Virus record (IMG/VR): IMGVR_UViG_3300032241_001638 | Coordinates: 1-51,947 of that record | Length of the DNA stretch: 51,947 nucleotides | From: a virus | Strand: one strand, 5' to 3' | Part shown: piece by piece, positions 1-6,984 of the stretch | How the letters are laid out: each line of letters begins with the position of its first letter | Numbering within the stretch: position 1 is the stretch's first letter | Notes under the pieces: model-generated | Told to the model about the DNA's origin: nothing | Databases searched by the model: none | Seen by the model: only the letters and a program-made list of their open reading frames with translations | Position numbers and translations under genes: made by a program

Positions 1-109
1 CTTCGTAGCTAACTACTTCTCTTTCTTTTGGAAATAGATTTTCTATTTGCTCACTTTCATAACATCCTGTATTTTCTAACAGGAACTCTAAATTGTATTC
101 TGTTTGCAT
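1..109 (-). CDS. Partial small hypothetical protein (C-terminus outside window)
   Basis: An open frame of 36 codons starts at the ATG on 109-107 and runs off the left edge without a stop. The peptide begins MQTEYNLEFLLENTG and is acidic. The start is preceded by the A-rich leader ending in AAGTT that marks most starts in this region, and it lies 3 nt after the stop of the upstream gene (113-331). No family is recognised. Confidence 0.6.
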   Translation of the reverse strand, partial: MQTEYNLEFLLENTGCYESEQIENLFPKEREVVSYE

Positions 110-112
110 AAC

Positions 113-331
113 TTATTTGTTTTCTTCAATTAAAAATACTGCATCTTCTCCCTCTAGTAAATCTACTCCATAGATTACAGGCTTATCCAAAAGGTTATCT
201 TTATCGTCCCACTCCTGCCGGACCTCAAAGAATCTTGCCTCACCATTTATTATGTAGTCTAAGGCTTCCTTAGCTGCTTCTAAAGGATTATCTGCATCTA
301 ACTCTACCTCCCAGATTATTCTGTACGTCAT
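113..331 (-). CDS. Small acidic hypothetical protein
   Basis: 72 residues, starting MTYRIIWEVELDADNP, rich in Asp and Glu. The pattern of a short beta strand, then a D-x-D-x-P-x-E-A-A-x-x-A helix, is common in small conserved phage proteins of unknown function. It starts 2 nt before the stop of 334-543 and is followed after 3 nt by the next gene, so it belongs to a minus-strand operon. TAA stop. Confidence 0.7.
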   Translation of the reverse strand: MTYRIIWEVELDADNPLEAAKEALDYIINGEARFFEVRQEWDDKDNLLDKPVIYGVDLLEGEDAVFLIEENK

Positions 332-333
332 AA

Positions 334-543
334 TTACAATTTTTTAAATTCATTATCAGGAAAATGCTTTTGTAAATACTCTAATACATTGGTCTCTACA
401 GCTAACTCTGAACCACCTACATAGACTAAATCATTAACATTAGAATCCCAAACATACAATGTTACATCTTTAGTATCTGTGGCATAGTCAAACTCACCAT
501 CAGATTCTAATTGTTGTTCCACAACGTAATACATCTTTTTCAT
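334..543 (-). CDS. Small hypothetical protein
   Basis: 69 residues, acidic, with alternating hydrophobic and acidic segments (YYVVEQQLESDGEFDYATDT). It is preceded by a hairpin at 571-596 and an A-rich leader. It is probably co-transcribed with 113-331. No family recognised. Confidence 0.7.
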   Translation of the reverse strand: MKKMYYVVEQQLESDGEFDYATDTKDVTLYVWDSNVNDLVYVGGSELAVETNVLEYLQKHFPDNEFKKL

Positions 544-570
544 TACAAACTTTTTAAGTGATTAAATAAT

Positions 571-596
571 AAAGCCTGCTCAGTTGAACAGACTTT
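571..596 (-). terminator. Hairpin between 611-910 and 334-543
   Basis: The minus-strand RNA can form a 9-bp stem (AGUCUGUUC / GAGCAGGCU) with an AACU loop, followed by UUUAUUAUUU. Both non-Watson-Crick positions are G-U in the minus-strand RNA but A-C in the plus-strand RNA, which favours function on the minus strand. It is probably a weak terminator or an mRNA-processing hairpin. Confidence 0.5.
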
Positions 597-610
597 TTTT
601 TACACATAAA

Positions 611-910
611 CTAAACATTCTTCGAAACACAAGGGGGTAGTTCTTCTATCCTATCCAGAATCTCATTCACATCATCTTCTGTCAGATACCCTAACACATC
701 ATCTGTAATAGGTGTATCGTAGCAAAGGTCCTCCCTATCATCTAAGACAGCTAACTCCCATAATCCCTTCCTACCCCCATAAGATAATCCGTTCATGACT
801 ATTGAAGCTCCATACCCATTAGGAAATTTAGCTAAATACCGAATACCACCAAGTCTAACATTACTAGGTAGGTTCGTGAAGTCATTTGATGACTTTTTAA
901 TTTCGCTCAT
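611..910 (-). CDS. Hypothetical protein
   Basis: 99 residues. The central part ([24 protein letters not shown]) reads like a small alpha/beta fold and is followed by an acidic C-terminal helix ending in PPCVSKNV. The TAG stop lies just before the hairpin at 571-596. No family recognised. Confidence 0.7.
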   Translation of the reverse strand: MSEIKKSSNDFTNLPSNVRLGGIRYLAKFPNGYGASIVMNGLSYGGRKGLWELAVLDDREDLCYDTPITDDVLGYLTEDDVNEILDRIEELPPCVSKNV

Positions 911-925
911 AAAATTTAATTTAGA

Positions 926-1069
926 TTAATTCATTGATATAAAAAATGTGGTACCCATCCAAGCCTCCTGATGTAGAGTTCTGATGTATACAAACAATCC
1001 TGTTCGTTCCACCATGCTGCCCGAGCAGGCTAGATAGTCTTGATTGAATTCAAATACGATAGGAAGCAT
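926..1069 (-). CDS. Small ORF, 47 residues, hypothetical
   Basis: The ATG at 1069-1067 opens 47 codons with no internal stop, ending in TAA at 926-928; it starts MLPIVFEFNQDYLACSG. The start directly follows the stop of 1072-1470 and carries the local A-rich leader (AAATAACT-ATG). It fills the gap between two genes exactly. No homologue recognised; support is by position, leader and openness of frame. Confidence 0.5.
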   Translation of the reverse strand: MLPIVFEFNQDYLACSGSMVERTGLFVYIRTLHQEAWMGTTFFISMN

Positions 1070-1071
1070 AG

Positions 1072-1470
1072 TTATTTATTTTTCAGTTTGTAAGTGAAAA
1101 CATCCACTATGTCACCCTTGATGAGGTCTAACATTTGTTCATTAGATGACACAGAAACCCAGCATCTTTTTCTACCTACGATTGAATCACATATCAGAGG
1201 AGATAAGTATTCTACCTTATGCTTTTCATTTTTGTTTGAGGCACTCTTGTAGAATACCCTTACGGTACCTGTGGTGTCTGCATCAATAGTGACATAGATG
1301 TCATAGACACAACCGCCAGCAACCAACTCTACTGACAAACCACTATCCTTCAGGAATCGATATAGTTCCCAGGCAATCTCATGCTGAATAAGATTACAAT
1401 CTTCCTGTTCAGATTTTTCGGATTGTAATTGTTTCTTAGCTAACTTGTGCATCTCTTCGTAGATAGTCAT
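1072..1470 (-). CDS. Hypothetical protein
   Basis: 132 residues. An N-terminal charged helix (MTIYEEMHKLAKKQLQSEKS) precedes a mixed alpha/beta region with several valine-rich strands. The start has the strong local leader (AAAACAAACAGTT-ATG). Function unknown. Confidence 0.7.
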   Translation of the reverse strand: MTIYEEMHKLAKKQLQSEKSEQEDCNLIQHEIAWELYRFLKDSGLSVELVAGGCVYDIYVTIDADTTGTVRVFYKSASNKNEKHKVEYLSPLICDSIVGRKRCWVSVSSNEQMLDLIKGDIVDVFTYKLKNK

Positions 1471-1503
1471 AACTGTTTGTTTTAATTGTTGAAAGGTGAA
1501 TAC

Positions 1504-1875
1504 CTAAACTACTTTAAGGTATATATTATCAGGATAATATCCACCAAACACATACTTAGTAACTGGGCATAACCATATTTGGAATCCGTCAGACTCTCTA
1601 TGATAGTACCCACCTATCTGTATTGGGTGTCCATACTCTTCAAGCACATCTTCATCCATACCCATATTATCCATTATCATATGGTGTTTAAAACCATCAA
1701 ACGGTTCATCATAGAACTGTAAGGTTACTTCGTTACTGTTACCTGACAGCTCGTCCAGTAGCTTATCAGCACCTGCAACCATTGCTAGGTTACCTTTAGT
1801 ACCTAAACCTAGTTCTAAGAACTCAGGCAAATCAATAAACCAACCTTCGTTGTCTTTGTAAAATCTATGTATCAT
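1504..1875 (-). CDS. Conserved phage/Bacteroidota protein, DUF6717-like
   Basis: 123 residues beginning MIHRFYKDNEGWFIDLPEFL, with a Lys-Asp-Leu-Leu-rich middle and a C-terminal GGYYP. The opening (short strand, W-[FY]-I-D-L-P) followed by MVAGAD is familiar from a family of unknown function seen in Bacteroidota and their phages; the DUF6717 name is from memory and should be checked. It lies directly downstream of the terminator at 1901-1922. Confidence 0.7.
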   Translation of the reverse strand: MIHRFYKDNEGWFIDLPEFLELGLGTKGNLAMVAGADKLLDELSGNSNEVTLQFYDEPFDGFKHHMIMDNMGMDEDVLEEYGHPIQIGGYYHRESDGFQIWLCPVTKYVFGGYYPDNIYLKVV

Positions 1876-1900
1876 AACTTATTTATTTAGATGAATATAA

Positions 1901-1922
1901 TAAAGGGGCTTTGCCCCTCTCT
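1901..1922 (-). terminator. Intrinsic terminator
   Basis: AGGGGC-TTT-GCCCCT forms a 6-bp GC-rich stem with a 3-nt loop (1904-1918). In the minus direction it is followed by TTTATTAT; the plus direction also has a short T-rich flank. It lies immediately after the TAA at 1923-1925, that is, after the end of the in-frame tail of the 2052-2825 gene rather than after that gene's own stop. Confidence 0.75.
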
Positions 1923-2051
1923 TTAAAATGATTCTATTGCTTCGATTGCTTTGTTAATATCTTCAAGCGTAACACCTGACCAACATCCTATGTCGAATGT
2001 AGCAGATACAAGCTCAACACTCCAATGCTTATCCCCTAAGTCAAGACCATA
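1923..2051 (-). pseudogene. In-frame coding-like tail after the stop of 2052-2825
   Basis: Directly after the TAA at 2054-2052 the same frame stays open for 42 codons (YGLDLGDKHWSVELV ... LEDINKAIEAIESF) and ends in TAA at 1925-1923, right at a terminator. The peptide looks like a genuine protein C-terminus and has no in-frame ATG, so it is best explained as the C-terminus of the upstream gene cut off by a nonsense codon. Occasional read-through is an alternative. Confidence 0.6.
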
Positions 2052-2825
2052 TTATCTCTCAGATACTGATTTCAAATCTGCTAAAGTTAGTTTACCATCA
2101 GCCACGTGTAACTCACGATTGATTATTTTAGCTTGTCTACCTTTGCTATCTGTTATAGTAGTACACTTTTCTTCATAGACAGGTTCAAACCATAGGTCTA
2201 ACAAACCTACATCCCTGAGTCGCTCTTCTGAACGAGAGCCAACATAGAAATCACAATTTTCACCAATAATAAAATTAGGAGTATCTCTCAAAGCAATCTT
2301 CTTAGCAGCCTCTCTGTACTTTTCTTTTATTAACTTGTAACCAATGATAGTATCTCTTTCAGATTCGGCAAGAGCTATCACATCACTTTCTTTGAACATG
2401 TAGTAATGATCACCTGTGTAGTCAGGTCTTTCTGCTATGATGTAAGTAACACCATTGAACTCTTTACTACCATAGCTAACTAATTCACCAACACCATAGC
2501 CAGATGCTAATCGACTATTTGGTTCTGGTGATAGCCAATGCACCGTTCTATACTCTGTATTGTCCGGTATTGCAGGTAGCCTTTTACCTTTTACTTTGTA
2601 ATCTGTCATAACATTTGTTTTATCTGCTGTTAATTCTAAGTCTTTTTCTGCATGCCAATTTCCGGAGGTACCTCTACCAGGTACATATACTCTGTAGGTT
2701 AAATCACCTGGATAGTCATCTGGTTCTACTTCGACAACTCTTCCTACATCACCTGTTCGATTACATGAATCACCCGTGTTTTCTACAATTACTACTTCAT
2801 CTCCTAATTTGAATTTTCTTGTCAT
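2052..2825 (-). CDS. SH3-like (KOW-type) domain protein, probable gene fusion
   Basis: 257 residues. Residues 1-70 form an SH3-like beta barrel (KLGDEVVIV ... GRVVEVEPDD ... YRVYVPG). From Met73 (ATG at 2609-2607) a second module begins, MTDYKVKGKRLPA. The bases before Met73 reproduce the local start leader (ATAAAACAAATGTT-ATG), nearly identical to the leader of the first ATG, so two genes seem to have fused in frame or an internal start remains in use. The reading frame continues past the TAA for 42 codons. Function unknown. Confidence 0.65.
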   Translation of the reverse strand: MTRKFKLGDEVVIVENTGDSCNRTGDVGRVVEVEPDDYPGDLTYRVYVPGRGTSGNWHAEKDLELTADKTNVMTDYKVKGKRLPAIPDNTEYRTVHWLSPEPNSRLASGYGVGELVSYGSKEFNGVTYIIAERPDYTGDHYYMFKESDVIALAESERDTIIGYKLIKEKYREAAKKIALRDTPNFIIGENCDFYVGSRSEERLRDVGLLDLWFEPVYEEKCTTITDSKGRQAKIINRELHVADGKLTLADLKSVSER

Positions 2826-2863
2826 AACGTTTGTTTTATTTGTTAAAAAATTCTTTTTAATTT

Positions 2864-3205
2864 TTATTTACGAGCTGAATAAAGACCATAACCATTAAGT
2901 AAATCCACTATCTGGTCAACCACTTCTCCATCTGCATAATCATCTCCATCCTGATTAATTATATCAGATATAAAATTACCTAGTTGGATAACTGTAGGTA
3001 GTGGAGGTAATCCATTTTTTACCCTATCCCTTAGGTTACACCAATACTCGTGTCCTTCTGGACTACGATCCCAAACAAATGCACCACTGATTGCATCTGC
3101 AAGTGATTCACATCCATCACCATTAGATACATTGGTATTATCCAATGCCTGACTACGATAAGGCTGAGGTAATTCCATCAACCAATCTTTAACTTTTTTA
3201 CGCAT
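2864..3205 (-). CDS. Conserved phage hypothetical protein
   Basis: 113 residues. The segment SLADAISGAFVWDRSPEGHE, with conserved W-D-x-S-P-E-G and Y-W, is a pattern I recognise from many small phage proteins of unknown role. The acidic C-terminus ends in YGLYSARK. Strong start leader (AAAAAAAACAGTT-ATG). Confidence 0.75.
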   Translation of the reverse strand: MRKKVKDWLMELPQPYRSQALDNTNVSNGDGCESLADAISGAFVWDRSPEGHEYWCNLRDRVKNGLPPLPTVIQLGNFISDIINQDGDDYADGEVVDQIVDLLNGYGLYSARK

Positions 3206-3238
3206 AACTGTTTTTTTTAATTGTTAATATGAAAATAT

Positions 3239-3514
3239 TTAATCCTGCCAAAGCATTATAGTACCGGCATCATACCACTCAGCATACCACCCTGCATCAT
3301 CTAGTATAGCCACCAGTTCTTTATGTACACCAAACTGATAACTACTACTGTCTGTATAGTAAGAGAACAAAGGCATACCACTTTTACTATCAGGACTACT
3401 CTCTCCTGTAGTCCATATACCTCTTTGTGTTCCGTCGAATTCTTCGGTGGTACGAAGAAACATTCCTTTGTATCTTTCTGAAAGATACTGCATTAAATTA
3501 TCTCTTGTCATCAT
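3239..3514 (-). CDS. Conserved hypothetical protein
   Basis: 91 residues with the characteristic segments GIWTTGE, LFSYYTD and a C-terminal WYAEWYDAGTIMLWQD. This combination recurs in short proteins of phages and Bacteroidota without known function. Spaced 3 nt from 3518-3700. Confidence 0.75.
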   Translation of the reverse strand: MMTRDNLMQYLSERYKGMFLRTTEEFDGTQRGIWTTGESSPDSKSGMPLFSYYTDSSSYQFGVHKELVAILDDAGWYAEWYDAGTIMLWQD

Positions 3515-3517
3515 AAT

Positions 3518-3700
3518 TTATAATTTACTTTTGTGAAGATTAACAATTTCTCTACGTCTCACTAGACTATCATATCTATTGGTGAGACTGATAACAATTC
3601 TGTTAGAGGATGTCTTACATAGCTTTCTGTTGATATTTAATATCTGTCTATCAAGTACATGAGACATCCTGAATAGCCTAATGAACTTGTCTGTTCTCAT
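3518..3700 (-). CDS. Small basic hypothetical protein
   Basis: 60 residues, strongly basic (many Arg and Lys), predicted helical. It starts inside the end of 3678-4064 (23-nt overlap), so translation is probably coupled. It could bind nucleic acid, but nothing specific is visible. Confidence 0.6.
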   Translation of the reverse strand: MRTDKFIRLFRMSHVLDRQILNINRKLCKTSSNRIVISLTNRYDSLVRRREIVNLHKSKL

Positions 3701-4064
3701 ATAGTAATTTGATTATCTTTTTATTATAGCGTTTCATAATAGGGGATTCTGTAAACAACCCTACATAATCAGAATGGTCATTTGTCCTTTCATTAAAGGT
3801 AACTTTTTCATGGTCAAGGTAAACCCAAATGGAACCATTTTTCAACTTATGTTCTTCAATATTGTATTGAGGTATCATTCTGGTAGAGACCACCTCATAG
3901 TAGCCATCCTTTAATCTCCTGTGAAGTAACCTTCTATTAAACCAATAGTACCTTTCGAAAAAGCACTCATAAAATAAGTAAAATACTAACCCCAACGAAA
4001 GACAAGAGAGGATAATCCCTAACACATACCAAAACCAAACATTAAATTCGCATCTTCTTTTCAT
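3678..4064 (-). CDS. Small membrane protein
   Basis: 128 residues. One clear transmembrane segment (about residues 9-32, FWYVLGIILSCLSLGLVFYL) sits after a short basic N-terminus. The remainder is soluble, basic, and would face the cytoplasm or periplasm. Leader of the local type. No family recognised. Confidence 0.7.
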   Translation of the reverse strand: MKRRCEFNVWFWYVLGIILSCLSLGLVFYLFYECFFERYYWFNRRLLHRRLKDGYYEVVSTRMIPQYNIEEHKLKNGSIWVYLDHEKVTFNERTNDHSDYVGLFTESPIMKRYNKKIIKLLYENRQVH

Positions 4065-4110
4065 AACTAACTTTTTTAAAATTTAAAATTTAATTGAATC
4101 TTTATCAAGT

Positions 4111-4464
4111 TCATAGGCTTTTCCTTTCTTTATAAAGATGTTTCACCATATCAAAAGGCATAGTCATAATTAGCTGTCTTAACATCTGGTCTTCCATTCC
4201 AAGTTCCTTTAATAAGGCTTGAGTCTGTTCACCATCAGTAGGTAATGCAATAGTTAATACATTAACAGGTTCTAAATAACCTTCCTGTACATTTAGGAAG
4301 TACTCACTACCTTCTTTAGCGCATCTGTAGAAAGAACCAAATTGGTTATACTTTATTACATCTCCAATCTCTACTATACTTACTACATCCCCTTGAGTAT
4401 AACCTGAAGAGTTAGGGTTCTCTACTAATACTTTTACTTTTTGACCTACTCGATACTTGTGCAT
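4111..4464 (-). CDS. SH3-like domain protein
   Basis: 117 residues. The N-terminus (YRVGQKVKVLVEN ... GDVVSIVEIGD) has the same SH3/KOW-like strand pattern as the start of 2052-2825. The C-terminal 40 residues look helical (LLKELGMEDQMLRQLIMTM). Probably distantly related to that gene's first module. Function unknown. Confidence 0.65.
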   Translation of the reverse strand: MHKYRVGQKVKVLVENPNSSGYTQGDVVSIVEIGDVIKYNQFGSFYRCAKEGSEYFLNVQEGYLEPVNVLTIALPTDGEQTQALLKELGMEDQMLRQLIMTMPFDMVKHLYKERKSL

Positions 4465-4496
4465 AGCTTGTTTTTTTTATTTAATTTAGTAAATTA

Positions 4497-4865
4497 TTAT
4501 TTTCTTAACTCGGTCATTCTATCGTACAATCCTTTGACTATGCCATAAGGTATTGTTTGACAACCAACCTCTACTTCGTCTTTGGTGAATGTGGCTTGGT
4601 AGTCACCTACTTGAAGTGTTTTGTTGTTAACAACAAACTTATAGAGGAAGTCTTCTAGACTCAGTACATTAGCACCAAGCTTCTCACGGGCTTGTGTTAG
4701 ATGCTGTCCATCCCATTGCAAAAATGGATAGTCATTATCAAACTCTGTTGTTTCTCTGTACACTTTCACACCACTATTGCGTAGTGTATCAATTACCATT
4801 TTCTGTATTGCTGGATTTTGACTATACAAAACAAATTTACTGCTACCTGCATTTTTAAAATTCAT
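4497..4865 (-). CDS. Hypothetical protein
   Basis: 122 residues, mixed alpha/beta. It carries the strongest local leader (AAATAAAAAAAAACAGTT-ATG). The N-terminus (SSKFVLYSQNPAIQKMVID) suggests a small alpha/beta domain with a repeated strand-helix unit. No family recognised. Confidence 0.7.
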   Translation of the reverse strand: MNFKNAGSSKFVLYSQNPAIQKMVIDTLRNSGVKVYRETTEFDNDYPFLQWDGQHLTQAREKLGANVLSLEDFLYKFVVNNKTLQVGDYQATFTKDEVEVGCQTIPYGIVKGLYDRMTELRK

Positions 4866-5090
4866 AACTGTTTTTTTTTATTTAATTAAAAGAATGAAAT
4901 ACTGCTAGGAGGAGGTTTTATAGAATATTATTCTACTGAATTGAATATCTGTAGGATAGATATATAAAAAGTTTTTGCATAGGTGGGAGAAAGTGGTAAA
5001 AAGTGGGAGGGGGAGGGAGGGTATCTGCTTTTTGAGAATATCTTACCAAAAATTAATAATATTTTACCATTTTATATAAAACCTCCCCCA
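4866..5090. other. Non-coding stretch with G-quadruplex motif
   Basis: No credible gene. The plus strand at 5005-5021 reads GGGAGGGGGAGGGAGGG: four G-tracts with single-A loops, the canonical form of a very stable G-quadruplex, in otherwise AT-rich sequence. An imperfect G-rich run precedes it at about 4984-4996. A perfect palindrome, TAGAATA-T-TATTCTA, lies at 4921-4935. Confidence 0.6.
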
Positions 5091-5240
5091 TTAAACCCCA
5101 TGTGGTAAACCTTCGTCATCATCCCCTTCCCTAGCAAGCAATACTCCCAGTAGAAAAGAAACAATTCCCCCCTCAACTCTATTATGGACACACATTATTA
5201 TCCCCAGTATCATTAGGGATACTCCAATAATCTTAATCAT
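5091..5240 (-). CDS. Small two-helix membrane protein
   Basis: 49 codons from ATG 5240 to TAA 5091. The peptide starts MIKIIGVSLMILGIIMCVHN, crosses the membrane a second time (GGIVSFLLGVLLA) and ends in an acidic EGDDDEG tail. Two hydrophobic segments with a clear charge bias argue for a real small membrane protein. It is preceded upstream by two terminators, so it probably has its own promoter. Confidence 0.6.
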   Translation of the reverse strand: MIKIIGVSLMILGIIMCVHNRVEGGIVSFLLGVLLAREGDDDEGLPHGV

Positions 5241-5273
5241 ATGGATTCATTTTAAGCCTTGTTAAGGGCTATT

Positions 5274-5303
5274 AAATAAAAGAGTAAGGTAATCACCCTA
5301 CTC
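5274..5303 (-). terminator. Intrinsic terminator
   Basis: Minus-strand RNA: 9-bp stem GAGUAGGGU / ACCUUACUC (one G-U) with a GAUU tetraloop at 5303-5282, followed by UUUUAUUU. It is the second of two terminators downstream of 5349-5522. Confidence 0.65.
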
Positions 5304-5340
5304 ACACACCTAAAGTCTAACCTTGAGGCTAGAATCAATC

Positions 5341-5368
5341 AAAAAAGGCTATCGTTTAAAGACAGCCT
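5341..5368 (-). terminator. Intrinsic terminator overlapping the stop codon
   Basis: Minus-strand stem AGGCUGUC / GAUAGCCU (8 bp, one G-U), loop UUUAAAC, followed by six U. The TAG stop of 5349-5522 lies inside the descending arm. Confidence 0.75.
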
Positions 5369-5522
5369 CACTCCATTTATTAAATTCTTCAGTGGAAAAA
5401 GACCTCTCTTCCACCCTTATTTTATTAAATTTCAGTCTATTTCTCCTAGGTTTTATACCAAAGAGTAGTAGTAAAGCATCATTTTTAAGCCTTACTACCT
5501 TACATTTTATTCTTCTTTTCAT
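5349..5522 (-). CDS. Small basic hypothetical protein
   Basis: 57 residues from ATG 5522 (MKRRIKCKVVRLKNDALLL). This start is chosen over the ATG 10 codons upstream because it has the A-rich leader AATAAATATAACAAAA-ATG. Strongly basic N-terminal half. The stop lies within the terminator. Function unknown. Confidence 0.6.
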   Translation of the reverse strand: MKRRIKCKVVRLKNDALLLLFGIKPRRNRLKFNKIRVEERSFSTEEFNKWSEAVFKR

Positions 5523-5842
5523 TTTTGTTATATTTATTAATGTAGGAATCACTTAAAAGTATCTTATAAGTTCTTAAAAAGTATCAGCTGGAGGTAGTAT
5601 AAACAGGTTAAAGCGAATGGTCCACAGTGTCCTGCGAAGTAGCAACAACAACCTAAGAGTCACAGCACGATATAATAACAAGAACCGTTTCACAAGTGTT
5701 TCATTGGTTTGTCATCGGAAGAAGGCGTTCAACTGGTAAGGCTCCAGAGTCAGTATGATGGATCAGACATAAACAATAGACCTCCTCCATTTACTTGGGT
5801 AAGGGTATCTATATCCCAGGAAAGCCTACCCTAATCAGTAGG
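5523..5842. other. Non-coding stretch, 320 bp, no gene seen
   Basis: No open frame of useful length on either strand. Its base composition is less AT-rich than the surrounding leaders. A plus-strand piece near 5730-5756 (GTTCAACTGGTAAGGC) resembles a tRNA D-arm, but no complete cloverleaf could be built. A hairpin AGCCTA/TAGGCT at 5823-5844 follows the stop of 5843-6163 and may end that transcript. Confidence 0.4.
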
Positions 5843-6163
5843 CTATAAGCGTTTATATACCCTATCAATTAATTCTATTCTCTTAGCTATCGCCTCCAGT
5901 ACTTTCTCCTTAGTATGCATATCACTTGCATATTCAAAGTAATACCTATTCCCTTTACTTACCTTTTTTATTATATCAAAGATGCCTCCCTCGTATTCGT
6001 CTCTATGGTAGCCGGCTCTCATGATTAAATACCAACACAGACCCATGCCTATGTCGTACTTATGAGCGTAGTCTATCATCTCTCCTACGTCACTCATACC
6101 TTCCATAAGGTCTAGGTGGAATGCATAATGCTTCCTGGCCTGTTCTAACATATCTTTATACAT
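5843..6163 (-). CDS. Hypothetical protein
   Basis: 106 residues, predicted all-helical (MYKDMLEQARKHYAFHLDL ...) with a C-terminal basic helix. It overlaps the end of 6156-6584 by 8 nt, so the two are translationally coupled. No family recognised. Confidence 0.7.
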   Translation of the reverse strand: MYKDMLEQARKHYAFHLDLMEGMSDVGEMIDYAHKYDIGMGLCWYLIMRAGYHRDEYEGGIFDIIKKVSKGNRYYFEYASDMHTKEKVLEAIAKRIELIDRVYKRL

Positions 6164-6584
6164 GTGCTAATGCTTTTGCTTGAAAATAAGGAATACATTT
6201 TCTCTCAGTAGAGGAGTAAGCTAGCCTAGCATTAGGGATGGTACTTATACAAGATGTATGTATAGACTGGATCCTTTTTCTTAGCTTCTTCTTAGGTTTA
6301 TCTAAATACCCCTTCAAGGCTCTATACTCAGTGAGTATCTTACCTTCTACTAACTGTATGTCCTTTACCTTCTCTAAGGGAATATACCTATTTCCTTCCT
6401 TAGGTGCAATACTACGACCATACACTCTCTCAGCGGTTTTCTTCCACCAAGATAATTCAAGGGTGTTAACCTTCTCTATTACTAGTTCTTTCTTAGTAGG
6501 TTCATATACAACCTCACTATTATTACTTCCCTTAGCAAGGGATTGTTTTTCGAGATTGAACTCGAACTTAGTCATCTTTTCCAT
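6156..6584 (-). CDS. Hypothetical basic protein
   Basis: 142 residues, Lys/Arg-rich in the centre (DKPKKKLRKRIQ). There are two possible starts three codons apart (MEKMTK). No signal peptide or membrane segment. No family recognised. Confidence 0.65.
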   Translation of the reverse strand: MEKMTKFEFNLEKQSLAKGSNNSEVVYEPTKKELVIEKVNTLELSWWKKTAERVYGRSIAPKEGNRYIPLEKVKDIQLVEGKILTEYRALKGYLDKPKKKLRKRIQSIHTSCISTIPNARLAYSSTERKCIPYFQAKALAHV

Positions 6585-6687
6585 ATACTAATTATTGTGG
6601 CTATTTAAGCCTGTTTAAAAATGATTTAATACATACATACTAGCCACCCCAGTAAAGGGCAGCCTTGAGCCTCCTAGGCTATAAATA

Positions 6688-6897
6688 CTACCAACCCTTA
6701 CCTGGCTCTTGTATATACCTCCTATGGCAGGTACCTGGCTCTTGTATATACCTCCTATGGCAGGTAGTACTTGAACCTATACAGCTTGTTAGTGTAAAGG
6801 CAATCATAACAATAACGATTACCACTAGGGCAGTCTTCTCCCTTGAGGATAATTTCTCAGGGTACTCATACCCCTTTAGATCTAAATTCTTTTTCAT
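6688..6897 (-). CDS. Small putative lipoprotein with internal repeat
   Basis: 69 residues. A hydrophobic segment (TALVVIVIVMIAFTLTSC, about residues 22-39) ends in a lipobox-like L-T-S-C, so Cys39 may be lipidated and the C-terminal 30 residues exposed to the periplasm. The N-terminal cytoplasmic part is unusually long for a lipoprotein, so a single-pass membrane protein is the alternative. The C-terminus contains two perfect copies of TCHRRYIQEPG, encoded by a 33-bp DNA duplication. Confidence 0.65.
   Translation of the reverse strand: MKKNLDLKGYEYPEKLSSREKTALVVIVIVMIAFTLTSCIGSSTTCHRRYIQEPGTCHRRYIQEPGKGW
6699..6764. repeat. 33-bp perfect tandem repeat, two copies
   Basis: Copies at 6699-6731 and 6732-6764 are identical and lie within the coding region of the putative lipoprotein. 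The unit is a multiple of three, so the frame is kept and the peptide TCHRRYIQEPG is doubled. Perfect identity suggests recent slippage. Confidence 0.95.
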
Positions 6898-6984
6898 ACA
6901 TAAATTTTTAAGAGGTAACCAATGTACCCCTGATTAAAAACACCCCTTGTAAATTGTATACAAGAGGACACATACCCGAAAGGC

